A stretch of 53,493 nt of DNA, taken from the NCBI GenBank assembly GCA_905200545.1, contig CAJKKQ010000019.1, forward strand, positions 1 to 53,493, in the 5' to 3' direction. The notes below the pieces were generated by a model, which was not told where the DNA came from, searched no databases, and worked only from the letters and a program-made list of their open reading frames with translations. The translations under genes were made by a program, and so were the position numbers. Shown here piece by piece: positions 26,024 through 35,007 of this stretch (positions are counted from its first letter, which is position 1; each line of letters begins with the position of its first letter). Source of the DNA: an uncultured Oscillibacter sp. (GTDB lineage: Bacteria > Bacillota > Clostridia > Oscillospirales > Oscillospiraceae).

Positions 26024-26971
26024 ATGAAGATCTTGCATAGAACCCTTTGTACCTTGTTCCTTTGCGGCTGTATCCTGCTCTCCGGATGTGCCGGTCTTTC
26101 CGGGCTGGGAGGAACGCAGGTCTCCTTTTCCATGGAGGATCTGCCGGCTTTTTCCGGGGATCCCTATGTGGTCATTGACGACAACCAGCCGGATTTTCCC
26201 CAGGCAGATATGACCACAGAGTCCTTTGAATCGTACAGCCCCCTGGATCTTCTGGGCCGGTGCGGCCCCGCTTACGCCAATGTGGGGCAGGACCTGATGC
26301 CCACGGAGGAGCGGGGGGAGATCGGCCAGGTGAAGCCCACCGGCTGGCAGACGGTGAAGTATGACATCGTGGACGGCAAGTACCTCTATAACCGCTGCCA
26401 TCTCATCGGCTACCAGCTTACCGGAGAAAACGCCAACGAGGAAAATCTCATCACCGGCACCCGCTACATGAATGTGGAGGGGATGTTGCCCTTTGAAGAT
26501 GAGGTGGCGGACTATGTGCAGGAGACCGGCAACCATGTACTCTATCGGGTGACGCCGGTTTTCGAGGATCTCAACCTGGTAGCCGACGGCGTGCAGATGG
26601 AGGCCTACAGTGTGGAGGACGAGGGTGCCGGGGTCTGCTTCAATGTGTATGTGTACAATGTCCAGCCCGGAGTGGAGATCGACTACGCCACAGGGGAGAG
26701 CTGGCTTTCCGGTGAGGAACCGGAGGAGCAGGAGACCCCGGCGGAAACCGTGACGGAGCCGGTGGGAGAGGATGGCGGCACCACGGAAAATACCCAGACC
26801 CAGGCAACCGAGGAGGCCACTTACATCCTCAATACCAACAGCCATAAATTCCACCTGCCGGACTGCTCCGGTGCGGCCTCCATCAGCGATGCCAACCGCC
26901 AGGAGTATACCGGCAGCCGGGAGGATCTGATTGCCCAGGGATATGCGCCCTGCAAACAGTGCAATCCGTAA
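26024..26971 (+). CDS. DNA/RNA non-specific endonuclease lipoprotein (DNA-entry nuclease type)
   Basis: A 315-residue lipoprotein with a signal peptide and lipobox (LCGCILLSGC). The nuclease domain, about residues 45-225, has YNRCHLIGYQLTGENANEEN and LITGTRYMNVEGMLPFE, the DRGH-like motif of the EndA/NucA group (here NRCH). An acidic linker leads to a 50-residue tail with HLPDC and APCKQC, an Ada-like His/Cys zinc motif also seen at the end of the SLH protein (13324-14850). It probably degrades or processes external DNA, which would go with ComEC, although the genes are far apart. A terminator follows. Confidence 0.88.
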   Translation: MKILHRTLCTLFLCGCILLSGCAGLSGLGGTQVSFSMEDLPAFSGDPYVVIDDNQPDFPQADMTTESFESYSPLDLLGRCGPAYANVGQDLMPTEERGEIGQVKPTGWQTVKYDIVDGKYLYNRCHLIGYQLTGENANEENLITGTRYMNVEGMLPFEDEVADYVQETGNHVLYRVTPVFEDLNLVADGVQMEAYSVEDEGAGVCFNVYVYNVQPGVEIDYATGESWLSGEEPEEQETPAETVTEPVGEDGGTTENTQTQATEEATYILNTNSHKFHLPDCSGAASISDANRQEYTGSREDLIAQGYAPCKQCNP

Positions 26972-26995
26972 AAACCTGGATGGAAGCCAGATGGG

Positions 26996-27030
26996 AAAGG
27001 CGGGACAGGCATTGCCTGTCCCGCCTTTTT
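26996..27030. terminator. bidirectional terminator
   Basis: Perfect 15-bp arms (26996-27010 and 27014-27028) with a 3-base loop and TTTTT, between convergent genes. Confidence 0.92.
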
Positions 27031-27038
27031 GGGGCCGG

Positions 27039-27329
27039 TTATCCGTTGTCGCCGAATTTATCGATGGTGACCGTCTCACAATACTCCGCTTTCAGAGCCT
27101 GGAGCTTGGCAAATACCTCCGTCTGGCAGTGGGCCTGCTGCAAAGCAGGCTCCGTCCAGCTCTCCACCAGCAGCAGGGAATCCGGATCCTCGGCGGCGAA
27201 GAAGTAGTCATACTTGAGGTTTCCGGCCTCCTGCCGGGAGTTGGCGGCAACGCCCAGATCTGTGATGGCCTGATAGAAGGCATCCCGCTGGCCGCGCTTG
27301 CAGTGATAGGTGACGTTCCAGGTGAGCAT
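27039..27329 (-). CDS. ABM-domain protein, possible independent internal start
   Basis: The same frame as the pseudouridine synthase, read from ATG 27329 with AAAGGAG about 7 bases upstream. The 96-residue product is the full length of a single-domain ABM protein (LTWNVTYHCKRGQRDAFYQA, GNLKYDYFFAAEDPDSLLLV). Such proteins are heme- or cofactor-independent oxygenases, or small-molecule binding dimers. In an anaerobe its role is unclear. Whether it exists free, fused or both cannot be told from the sequence. Confidence 0.55.
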   Translation of the reverse strand: MLTWNVTYHCKRGQRDAFYQAITDLGVAANSRQEAGNLKYDYFFAAEDPDSLLLVESWTEPALQQAHCQTEVFAKLQALKAEYCETVTIDKFGDNG

Positions 27330-28238
27330 AGTGGTTTCTCCTTTCGTGCTGGGCTCCGGGATCAGCCGGGCCATATCTTCCGGCAGCGGCGCCGTCAGGT
27401 GCAGCGCTTGGCCGGTAATGGGATGGGTCAGGGTAATGGCGCAGGCGTGGAGGGCTGGGCGGGGGATCAGGGCCGGATCTTCCGTGCCGTAGAGCCAGTC
27501 TCCCGCCAGGGGGCAGCCGATAAAGGCCATATGCACCCGCAGCTGATGGGTGCGGCCCGTCTGGGGCAGCAGCCGCACCAGGGTGAGGGAGCCCTTGTGG
27601 GCAAGCACCTGATAGGAGGTGCGGGCAGTGGAGCCGTCCGGCCGGACACAGCGGCGGACGGTGGAAGTCTCATCCCGGCCGATGGGGGCATCGATCACAC
27701 CCTCCGCTTTCGGCGGGCAGCCCACACATACCGCCCGGTACTCCCGGAAAAAGTCTCCGGTGTGCAGCATCCGCCGCAGGCGGTCGTGGACATATCCGCT
27801 CTTGGCCACCACCATCAGCCCCGTGGTGCCCTTGTCCAGCCGGTTCACCGAGTGGAAGATGAAGTCGGAGCCCCGGGACCAGGCCAGTGCCCCCGCCACG
27901 GTGGGGGTATCTGGCAGAAAATTGGAGGCGTGGGCCGTCATACCCGCGGGCTTGTTGACTACCAGCAGATGTTCGTCCTCCCACACCACCGGCAGCGCCC
28001 AGTTTCCCGGGGTGGGTTGGATCTTGGGGGAGCGGTGGTCCCCGGTCTGGGCGGTTACCACGTCTCCTGTGTGTACGATGTCAATGGTGCGGGCATGCTG
28101 CCCGTTAACCTGGATGCCGTCCGCCACCCGGGTGAGCCGGGCCACGGCGTGGGTGGAAAAATGCAGGACGGCCTTGAGAATGTGGCGGACGGAGCAGCCG
28201 TCCTCCTGAGGCAAAACGGTGTGGCTGATGGATTCCAT
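27039..28238 (-). CDS. RluA family pseudouridine synthase fused in frame to an ABM monooxygenase domain
   Basis: One frame of 399 codons encodes two domains. Residues 1 to about 293 are an RluA-type pseudouridine synthase: an S4-like part (VRHILKAVLHFSTHAVARLT), catalytic Asp in HSVNRLDKGTTGLMVVAKS, and PQTGRTHQLRVHMAFIGCPL. After the linker PEPSTKGETT, residues 304-399 are a ferredoxin-like ABM (antibiotic biosynthesis monooxygenase/quinol monooxygenase) domain beginning MLTWNVTYHC. The linker DNA carries AAAGGAG before an ATG at 27329, so the ABM domain may also be made alone. The RluA start at 28238 has a distant AAGGAAG; an in-frame start at 28346 would read back almost to the divergent gene and is rejected. 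Confidence 0.82.
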   Translation of the reverse strand: MESISHTVLPQEDGCSVRHILKAVLHFSTHAVARLTRVADGIQVNGQHARTIDIVHTGDVVTAQTGDHRSPKIQPTPGNWALPVVWEDEHLLVVNKPAGMTAHASNFLPDTPTVAGALAWSRGSDFIFHSVNRLDKGTTGLMVVAKSGYVHDRLRRMLHTGDFFREYRAVCVGCPPKAEGVIDAPIGRDETSTVRRCVRPDGSTARTSYQVLAHKGSLTLVRLLPQTGRTHQLRVHMAFIGCPLAGDWLYGTEDPALIPRPALHACAITLTHPITGQALHLTAPLPEDMARLIPEPSTKGETTMLTWNVTYHCKRGQRDAFYQAITDLGVAANSRQEAGNLKYDYFFAAEDPDSLLLVESWTEPALQQAHCQTEVFAKLQALKAEYCETVTIDKFGDNG

Positions 28239-28364
28239 GGCGGCGGGACGACTTCCTTTCCCTTCATCGATAGCTCCAGCATACCACAGATCCCGTGATT
28301 TTGCATAGCAAAAATCCATGGAGTGTGGTAAGATAGGTTCGATCAATCACCAAGGAGGCACCTC

Positions 28365-30140
28365 ATGCTCTTATCCGCGGAACATCTTTCCATCAATTTC
28401 GGCAGCCGGCAGCTGCTGGAGGATGTAAATTTTTATCTCAATGAGGGGGACAAGGTGGGCGTCATCGGCATCAACGGTACCGGGAAGTCCACATTTTTGA
28501 AAGTCCTCTCCGGCATGCTGGAGCCAGACAGCGGCACGGTCTCCCGGGATCCTAACGTCCAGGTGAGCGTTCTGGCGCAAAATCCCGTCATGGACGAGGA
28601 GGCCACGGTCCTGGAGCAGGTATTCCGCCACTATCCGGCGGAGTTCCGGGCGCTTAACGAATATGAGGCCAAGGCCATGCTCACTCGGCTGGGAATCACG
28701 GATTTTTCCCAGAAGGTGGGGACCCTCTCCGGCGGACAGCGTAAGCGGGTGGCCCTGGCGGCGGCGCTGATCCATCCGGCGGATGTGCTGATCCTGGATG
28801 AGCCCACCAACCACCTGGACAGCGAGATGGTGGCCTGGCTGGAGGATTGGCTGCGCCGGTTCAAAGGCGGGCTGGTGATGGTGACCCACGACCGCTATTT
28901 TTTGGAGCGTGTGGTCAACCACATCACGGAACTCTCCCGCAGCAAGCTCTATCACTATGAGGCCAATTACTCCAAATACCTGGAGCTCAAGGAGCAGCGG
29001 GCGGAGATGGCGGAGGCTAGCGAGCGCAAGCGCCAGTCCATCCTGCGGGTGGAGCGGGAGTGGATCATGCGGGGCTGCAAAGCCCGCACCACCAAGTCCA
29101 AAGAGCGCATCCAGCGCTACGAGGAACTTTTGGGCAGGGAGGCTCCTCAGACGGACGAGTCCGTGCAGCTGGCGGCGGCCTCCAGCCGCCTGGGGAAGAA
29201 GACCATTTCCCTGGATCATGTCTGCAAGCGCTACGGCGAGAAGACCATCGTTCAGGATTTTTCTTACACCCTCCTGCGGGACGACCGCATCGGCATCGTG
29301 GGACACAACGGGGCGGGCAAGTCCACCCTGCTGCGGCTCATTGCCGGGGAGCTGGCTCCGGACAGCGGTACTGTGGAGATCGGTGCTACCGTCAAGATCG
29401 GCCACTTCTCCCAGGAGGGCCGGGAGCTGGATCTTTCTCAGCGGGTCTATGACTTTATCCACGACATTGCCGATGAGGTCCGTACGGACGCCGGAACCTT
29501 TACCGCCAACCAGATGATGGAGCGGTTTTTATTCCCTGGAGATCTGCAGTCGGTGCCCATCGGACGGCTCTCCGGCGGAGAGCGGCGGCGGCTGTATCTG
29601 CTCTCCGTTTTGATGGAGGCGCCCAACGTGCTGCTGTTGGACGAGCCCACCAACGATCTGGATATCACGACACTCTCCATTCTGGAGGATTATCTCCAGA
29701 GCTTCCCGGGCCCCATTCTCACGGTGTCCCATGACCGCTTCTTCCTGGACCGGATGGCGGAGTCCATCTTTGAGGTCCGGGGGGATGGAGAGATCCGCCG
29801 CTATACCGGCAACTGGTCGGACTGGGCGGCCAAGCGCCGGGAGGAGGCCGTACCGGAGCGGGCCGAGCGTCCCAAAAGCACGGCGGAACGCCCCCGGGAG
29901 CGGAAACTGAAATTCTCCTATAAGGAGCAGCTGGAGTTTGAGACCATCGACGACACGCTGGCGGAGCTGGAAGCGCAGCTGGCGGCGTGTACGGCAGCCC
30001 AGGAGGCCTGTGGCAGCGACTATGTGAAGCTCCAGGAACTCCAGGCACAGCAGGCGGAACTGGAGGCCCGGCTGGAGGAGAAGACAGAGCGCTGGGTATA
30101 TCTGAACGAGCTCAAGGAAAAAATTGACGCCCAGAACTGA
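28365..30140 (+). CDS. ABC-F family ATPase (Uup-like)
   Basis: A 591-residue protein with two ABC domains and no membrane segment. Walker A: GINGTGKST and GHNGAGKST. Signatures: LSGGQRKRVALA and LSGGERRRLYLL. Walker B: LILDEPTNHLD and LLLDEPTNDLD. Between them lies the basic P-site tether-like linker (IMRGCKARTTKSKERIQRYE), and after the second domain a coiled-coil C-terminal domain (IDDTLAELEAQLAA ... EARLEEKTERWVYLNELKE) as in Uup. ABC-F proteins act on the ribosome; Uup also affects DNA branch structures. It diverges from the RluA gene. Confidence 0.92.
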   Translation: MLLSAEHLSINFGSRQLLEDVNFYLNEGDKVGVIGINGTGKSTFLKVLSGMLEPDSGTVSRDPNVQVSVLAQNPVMDEEATVLEQVFRHYPAEFRALNEYEAKAMLTRLGITDFSQKVGTLSGGQRKRVALAAALIHPADVLILDEPTNHLDSEMVAWLEDWLRRFKGGLVMVTHDRYFLERVVNHITELSRSKLYHYEANYSKYLELKEQRAEMAEASERKRQSILRVEREWIMRGCKARTTKSKERIQRYEELLGREAPQTDESVQLAAASSRLGKKTISLDHVCKRYGEKTIVQDFSYTLLRDDRIGIVGHNGAGKSTLLRLIAGELAPDSGTVEIGATVKIGHFSQEGRELDLSQRVYDFIHDIADEVRTDAGTFTANQMMERFLFPGDLQSVPIGRLSGGERRRLYLLSVLMEAPNVLLLDEPTNDLDITTLSILEDYLQSFPGPILTVSHDRFFLDRMAESIFEVRGDGEIRRYTGNWSDWAAKRREEAVPERAERPKSTAERPRERKLKFSYKEQLEFETIDDTLAELEAQLAACTAAQEACGSDYVKLQELQAQQAELEARLEEKTERWVYLNELKEKIDAQN

Positions 30141-30176
30141 AGACGCCGGCGGTATACACACCCAGGTTATCAAACA

Positions 30177-30223
30177 AAAACCCGCCCTCCGGCACACAGA
30201 CACTGTGCCGGAGGGCGGGTTTT
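30177..30223. terminator. strong bidirectional terminator
   Basis: Perfect 20-bp arms (30177-30196 and 30204-30223) with a 7-base loop, A and T ended, between the convergent ABC-F and MATE genes. Confidence 0.95.
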
Positions 30224-30231
30224 GATCTATG

Positions 30232-31635
30232 TTATGCGGAGACTTCCTGTGCCGCAGGGATCTCATCGTTCAGCAGGTGGCGGCGCAGCTTTTTCATGGC
30301 CCACAGATAGCAGACCAGGTGGGCGGAGAATGTCAGGATCCAGGTGATGGGATAGGACCAGTAGAGCATCTGGATAGAGTGGAACGCCGGCATCTGGAAG
30401 ATGGTGGCGATCATCAAAAGCCGCAGGCCGCAGGCGCCGATGAGGGAGACCAACATGGGCGTTACGGAGTAGCCGATGCCCCGCAGCCCGCCTACCATGA
30501 CGTCCATCATACCGCACAGAGCGTAGGTTCGGGAGACGATGCCGAGACGGACCAATCCCGCCTCAATGACCTCCGGACTGCGGGAGTAGATGCTCAAAAG
30601 GGTGTGGCCGCAGAGGGTGGCGGCGTTGCCCAGCAGGATCCCCACCGCCAGGACACAAAGCTGGGCCCGGATCATGATTTTGCGGATGCGGTGGTAGTTT
30701 CCGGCACCCAGGTTCTGGCTGGTGAAGGAGATGGTTGCCTGATACAGAGCGTTCATGGAGACGTAGACAAACTGCTCGATGTTGGCGGCGGCGGAGTTGC
30801 CTGCCATAATGATTTCCCCGAAGGAGTTGACAGAGGACTGGATCACCACGTTGGAGAGGGAGAACAAGATTCCCTGGAACCCGGCGGGGAGGCCGATGCG
30901 CAGGATCCGCCCCAGCGTCTTTTTGTGAAGGCGCAGCTGCCGCAGATCCAGATGCAGCGGGCCCAGATCCTTTACCATGCAGCGCACCACCAGGGAGGCG
31001 GAAATGCACTGGGAGATCACCGTGGCGATGGCCACACCCGCCACATCCAGCTTCATGACGATGACGAAGAACAGATTCAGGATGATGTTGACCACACCGG
31101 CCAGGGACAGAAAGTACAGCGGGCGCTGGGTGTCCCCCTCCGCCCGCAGCAGGGCGCTGCCGAAGTTATAGACCATGGTGGCAGTCATGCCCAGAAAATA
31201 GATGCGCAGATACAGTGTGGCCAGATCCAGCACATTGGCGGGGGTCTGCATCCAGATGAGAATGGTTCTGGCTCCCACCACACCCACTACCGTCAAGATC
31301 AGACCGCTGATGAGGCTCAGCAGCATGGAGGTATGGACTGTCTTGCGGAGCTCCTCCTGGTCGTGGGCTCCGTAGTACTTTGCGGCCAGCGTATTGGCAC
31401 CTACTGCCAGACCTACAAACAGGTTGGTCAGAAGACCGATGAGCGCGGTGTTGGAGCCCACCGCAGCCAGGGAATTGTCCCCCGCCCAGCGTCCCACCAC
31501 CACGATATCCGCCGCGTTGAAAAGAAGCTGCAGCACGCTGGAACACATCAGCGGGATGGAGAAGCGCAGCATCCTGGAGAGAATGGGGCCGTTGCACATG
31601 TCGATCTCGTACTGTTTCCCTTGCCGGTTGGCCAT
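30232..31635 (-). CDS. MATE family efflux transporter
   Basis: A 467-residue membrane protein with about 12 hydrophobic segments in two halves. Typical MATE parts are GPILSRMLRFSIPLMCSSVL, LLFNAADIVVVGRWAGDNSL, AVGSNTALIGLLTNLFVGLA and, in the second half, IIMAGNSAAANIEQFVYVSM. It uses a Na+ or H+ gradient to export drugs or metabolites; the substrate is not predictable. The start at 31635 (MANRQGKQYEI) is chosen over an in-frame codon at 31695 because the protein family begins here; GGGAG lies 12 bases upstream. Confidence 0.9.
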   Translation of the reverse strand: MANRQGKQYEIDMCNGPILSRMLRFSIPLMCSSVLQLLFNAADIVVVGRWAGDNSLAAVGSNTALIGLLTNLFVGLAVGANTLAAKYYGAHDQEELRKTVHTSMLLSLISGLILTVVGVVGARTILIWMQTPANVLDLATLYLRIYFLGMTATMVYNFGSALLRAEGDTQRPLYFLSLAGVVNIILNLFFVIVMKLDVAGVAIATVISQCISASLVVRCMVKDLGPLHLDLRQLRLHKKTLGRILRIGLPAGFQGILFSLSNVVIQSSVNSFGEIIMAGNSAAANIEQFVYVSMNALYQATISFTSQNLGAGNYHRIRKIMIRAQLCVLAVGILLGNAATLCGHTLLSIYSRSPEVIEAGLVRLGIVSRTYALCGMMDVMVGGLRGIGYSVTPMLVSLIGACGLRLLMIATIFQMPAFHSIQMLYWSYPITWILTFSAHLVCYLWAMKKLRRHLLNDEIPAAQEVSA

Positions 31636-31782
31636 GACCGAAATCCGCTCCCTCAAACACAATTTTTGCCCGAAGCATCTCCGGACAGCAGACACATTGT
31701 AGCATGGCTGTTCAGGAAATACCAGACTTTTTCAGGAAAAGATTTTACAAGTTCTTAACGAAAACGACGTAAAAATCGTACA

Positions 31783-31818
31783 AAAAACCAGAGAGGCCCT
31801 GAGACCTCTCTGGTTTTT
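31783..31818 (-). terminator. terminator of the metNIQ operon
   Basis: Arms 31784-31796 and 31805-31817 (AAACCAGAGAGG type) with an 8-base loop and A/T-rich ends on both sides. On the minus strand it is followed by a T-run. Confidence 0.85.
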
Positions 31819-31830
31819 ATGGAAGATTGC

Positions 31831-32697
31831 TTAGAACAGGGGCACCACAGCACCGCTGTAAGTGTTGTTGATGTAATCCCGGACGGTGTCGGAGTGGAGG
31901 GCTTCCACCAGAGCCTGAATGGCGGGGTCATCCTCGTTGCCCTCCTTGACGGCCAGCACGTTGGCGTACTCCTGGGCGGCGTCGCCCTCAGCGTCTTCGA
32001 TGGCCAGGGCGTCGGTGGCGGCGTTGAGACCGCCCTGGAGGGCATAGTTGCCGTTGATGACGGCCAGGGCCACGTCCTGCAGGGAGAGGGTCAGCTGAGC
32101 AGCCTCCATTTCTCGGATGGTGACATCCACGTTGTAGGAGTCGATGTCCTGAACCGTGGCGTTGGAGGCGGCGGTGATGCCGTCCTTCAGGGTGATGATG
32201 CCTTCCTGCTGGAGCAGCAGCAGCGCGCGGGTCTCGTTGGAGCCGTCGTTGGGGACGATGATCTCGTCGCCGTCCTTGAGCTCATCCAGAGAGGAGATCT
32301 TGCCGCCGTAGATGCCGAAGGGCTCATAGTGGACGGTGCAGGCGCTCACCAGATGGGTGCCGTAGTCCTCATTGAACCAGTTGAGGTAGTTGACGTGCTG
32401 GAAGTAGTTGGCGTCCAGGTCGCCCTCCTCCACGGCGGTGTTGGGCTGGACATAGTCGGTGTACTCCACAATCTCCAGCTCAATGCCCTGCTCTTCCAGG
32501 ATGGGCTTGCACTGCTCCAGGATCTCGGCGTGGGGCGTGATGCTGGCTCCCACCTTCAACGTGGTGGTCTCACCGCTGGTTTCGGAGGAGGTCTCAGAGC
32601 CGGTGTCGGAAGTGCTCTCGGTATTGGAAGAGCCGCAGCCGCTCAGCAGGGACAGCGCCAGCAGGGCGCTGAGGGTTACAGTCAAAAGCTTTTTCAT
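31831..32697 (-). CDS. metQ: methionine ABC transporter substrate-binding lipoprotein
   Basis: A 288-residue NlpA/MetQ lipoprotein. The signal peptide ends in the lipobox LSLLSGC, then a Ser/Thr/Glu-rich spacer. The mature domain has VGASITPHAEILEQCKPILE, VEEGDLDANYFQHVNYLNWF, HYEPFGIYGGKISSLDEL and VPNDGSNETRALLLLQQEG, all typical. It captures methionine outside the membrane. AAGGAG precedes the ATG. It is the last gene of metN-metI-metQ. Confidence 0.93.
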   Translation of the reverse strand: MKKLLTVTLSALLALSLLSGCGSSNTESTSDTGSETSSETSGETTTLKVGASITPHAEILEQCKPILEEQGIELEIVEYTDYVQPNTAVEEGDLDANYFQHVNYLNWFNEDYGTHLVSACTVHYEPFGIYGGKISSLDELKDGDEIIVPNDGSNETRALLLLQQEGIITLKDGITAASNATVQDIDSYNVDVTIREMEAAQLTLSLQDVALAVINGNYALQGGLNAATDALAIEDAEGDAAQEYANVLAVKEGNEDDPAIQALVEALHSDTVRDYINNTYSGAVVPLF

Positions 32698-32756
32698 GGT
32701 TGGTTCTCCTTTTCATCTCTTGGTTGTTGTTTCTATGATGAACCGCGAAAAGCGGT

Positions 32757-33419
32757 TTATCGAATGCGTTTGTCGGACCGGATCGCAATGCGGTTTCCGG
32801 CCCCCTGGAGGATTTGCACCAGGATCACAATGAGGACGACGGCCACCCACATGATGGCGCTCTCTTTGCGGTAATAGCCGTAGTTAATGGCAATGGCGCC
32901 AAGGCCCCCGCCGCCTACGATGCCGGCCATGGCGGAATAGCCCAGGATAGTGACGGTAGCAGTAGTGGCACCGGCGATCAGGGAGGGGGTAGCCTCCGGC
33001 AAAATCACCCGGGTGACGATCTGAAGGGTGGAGGCGCCCATAGATTGGGCCGCCTCAATGACCCCCAGGTCCACTTCCCGGACAGAGGCCTCCACCAGCC
33101 GGGCCACAAAGGGGAAAGCGGCGATCACCAGGGGAGGGATCATGGCGGGGCTTCCCACGGAGGTGCCTACGATGAGGCGGGTGAAGGCGGTCAGCAGGAA
33201 CACCATGATGAGGAATGGGACGGAGCGCAGCAGGTTCACAATGGTGCCCAGCACCTTGTTGATGCCGGCGCTGGGATGCAGGCCGTCGGCATCTGTCACG
33301 GACAGGATCAAACCCAACGGCAGGCCGATGATATAGGCGATCACGGTGGAGATCACCATGACGTACAGGGTCTCCCACAGGCCCTGGGCGAACATGAGCC
33401 AGAACTCAGCAGTAAGCAT
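32757..33419 (-). CDS. metI: methionine ABC transporter permease
   Basis: A 220-residue MetI with five or so membrane segments. It has LWETLYVMVISTVIAYIIGL, a NLLRSVPFLIMVFLLTAFTR segment, the EAA-like loop ASVREVDLGVIEAAQSMGAS, and the C-terminal YSAMAGIVGGGGLGAIAI. The start at 33419 (MLTAEFWLMF) overlaps the end of metN by 14 bases; longer in-frame starts lie inside metN. Confidence 0.93.
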   Translation of the reverse strand: MLTAEFWLMFAQGLWETLYVMVISTVIAYIIGLPLGLILSVTDADGLHPSAGINKVLGTIVNLLRSVPFLIMVFLLTAFTRLIVGTSVGSPAMIPPLVIAAFPFVARLVEASVREVDLGVIEAAQSMGASTLQIVTRVILPEATPSLIAGATTATVTILGYSAMAGIVGGGGLGAIAINYGYYRKESAIMWVAVVLIVILVQILQGAGNRIAIRSDKRIR

Positions 33420-34425
33420 CTTGCGATTCCTCCTTATAGGTAACACCCACCTCGTCCAGATACGAGAGCATCCGGCCGGCGGTGACTTCATTTTCCGGCA
33501 GCTGCACCAGCATATGGCCGTAGGCCTTGCCGTCGATGTCCCGGGTGTCGGCAAACCAGATGTTCACCGGTTCCCCGCAGGCCAGCACCATGCCGGCCAC
33601 CACCGGCTGATCGGAGGTGGTGCCGTCAAAGGTGATGCGGTACACCTTCCCCTGGCCGGTGAATTTCCTGGCGGCTTCGCTGCCGGGAATAATAAGCTGC
33701 CGGGCGGCGGAGGTCTTGGGATGGCGGAACACCTCACTGACGGCGCCGCTTTCCACGATGTGGCTGTCGGCGATGATGGCTACCCGGGAGCAGATCTCCT
33801 CGATGACGCTCATCTGGTGGGTGATGACCACCACCGTGACCCCCAGCTTTTCGTTGAGGTCTTTCAAAAGCTCCAGGATGGAGGCGGTGGTGGTGGGATC
33901 CAGAGCGGAGGTGGCCTCGTCGCATAACAGGACTTTGGGATCTGTGGCCAGAGCCCGGGCAATGGCTACCCGCTGCTTCTGCCCGCCGGAGAGCTGGGCG
34001 GGATAGGCACCGGCCTTGTCCTGGAGCCCCACCAGTTCCAAAAGCTCCAAGGCCCGCTCCTTTTGCCGCTGCTTGGATACGCCGCTGATCTCCATGGGGA
34101 AGCAGACATTCTGCAGAACTGTCCGCTGCATCAAAAGATTGAAGCCCTGGAAGATCATGGTGACGGAGCGGCGGGCCTGACGGAGTTCCCGTTCCGTCAG
34201 GGAGGTCATCTCCTTGCCGTTTACTACCACGGAGCCGCTGGTGGGCCGCTCCAGCAGGTTGATGCACCGTACCAGGGTGCTCTTTCCGGCACCGGAGAGG
34301 CCGATGATGCCGAAGATCTCGCCGGATTGGATGTCCAGGTTGATGTCCTCCAGTGCGGTGACAGCGCCTTCGCCGCTGCCGAAGGTTTTGGTCAGATGTT
34401 GAATTTGAATGATGGGTTCACTCAT
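33406..34425 (-). CDS. metN: methionine ABC transporter ATP-binding protein
   Basis: A 339-residue MetN. Walker A GLSGAGKST, Q-loop IFQGFNLL, signature QLSGGQKQRVAIARALA and Walker B VLLCDEATSALDP are all present. The C-terminal 85 or so residues form the NIL regulatory domain (VYRITFDGTTSDQPVVAGMV, LDEVGVTYKEE), which inhibits transport when methionine binds. The start at 34425 (MSEPIIQIQ) has AAGGAG upstream. It is preceded by a T-box leader, so transcription should respond to uncharged tRNA-Met. Confidence 0.94.
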   Translation of the reverse strand: MSEPIIQIQHLTKTFGSGEGAVTALEDINLDIQSGEIFGIIGLSGAGKSTLVRCINLLERPTSGSVVVNGKEMTSLTERELRQARRSVTMIFQGFNLLMQRTVLQNVCFPMEISGVSKQRQKERALELLELVGLQDKAGAYPAQLSGGQKQRVAIARALATDPKVLLCDEATSALDPTTTASILELLKDLNEKLGVTVVVITHQMSVIEEICSRVAIIADSHIVESGAVSEVFRHPKTSAARQLIIPGSEAARKFTGQGKVYRITFDGTTSDQPVVAGMVLACGEPVNIWFADTRDIDGKAYGHMLVQLPENEVTAGRMLSYLDEVGVTYKEESQDAYC

Positions 34426-34454
34426 GCAGCTGATGCTCCTTTTCGAATTTTTGG

Positions 34455-34748
34455 AACAAAAAAACGCCCCTGATGCCATGCATCAAGGACGAACGTATCA
34501 TAACGCCGCGGTACCACCTTGGTTCGCACGCTTCCTCACGAAAGCGGCCTTTGAGAGTGCCATCACACTCCTGCGCTGTGACGTGCGCATCACGTCGCAA
34601 CCTATGCCCTTTGGACGGTCGGCCGCGCAACTCCAAGACCATGTTCAGCGAACCCTTCCGCGCCTCTTTCCACCAACCGAGGCTCTCTGTGGCGTATCCT
34701 TTCGCTTACTCTTCTCTTCATCGTCTTTGCTTGATTCAGTTTTGTATG
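34455..34748 (-). ncRNA. T-box leader of metNIQ, apparent methionine specifier
   Basis: On the minus strand the T-box core AAGGTGGTACCGCG (34507-34520 complement) is near-perfect. It is followed by a terminator hairpin with GTTTTTTT (about 34457-34489). Upstream lies a large stem I region; the segment GCTGAACATGGTC places ATG (34640-34642 complement) in the usual GAAC-specifier position, matching methionine. Binding of uncharged tRNA would favour the antiterminator and allow metN transcription. Confidence 0.9.
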
Positions 34749-34754
34749 GTAAAC

Positions 34755-34783
34755 AGTTTATCTGCTGCGGGAAGATCTGTCAA
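34755..34783 (-). promoter_or_regulatory. promoter of the T-box-metNIQ unit
   Basis: On the minus strand, TTGACA (34778-34783), a 17-base spacer and TAAACT (34755-34760). A start near 34748 would give a leader of about 320 bases. Confidence 0.75.
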
Positions 34784-34900
34784 CGGATATTTTGACTATA
34801 AGACCTATAAACACTGTTGAAAAATATAGATGTATTGCACAATGGAGACCGGAAAACTGCCGAATCCTGGAGTTTTTTCATGATCCTTGTCGGTATCGGA

Positions 34901-34929
34901 TTGCAGTTAAAGGGCAAAACTGCTATCAT
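34901..34929 (+). promoter_or_regulatory. promoter of the DUF368 gene
   Basis: TTGCAG (34901-34906), 17-base spacer, TATCAT (34924-34929), about 80 bases before the TTG start. Confidence 0.65.
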
Positions 34930-35007
34930 AAGGAAAACCGGACGGCATACAGAAAAAACACAGGTGTGCGGAGACGGAAATCACCGTGGAACGGGAGGAC
35001 GAGACCT

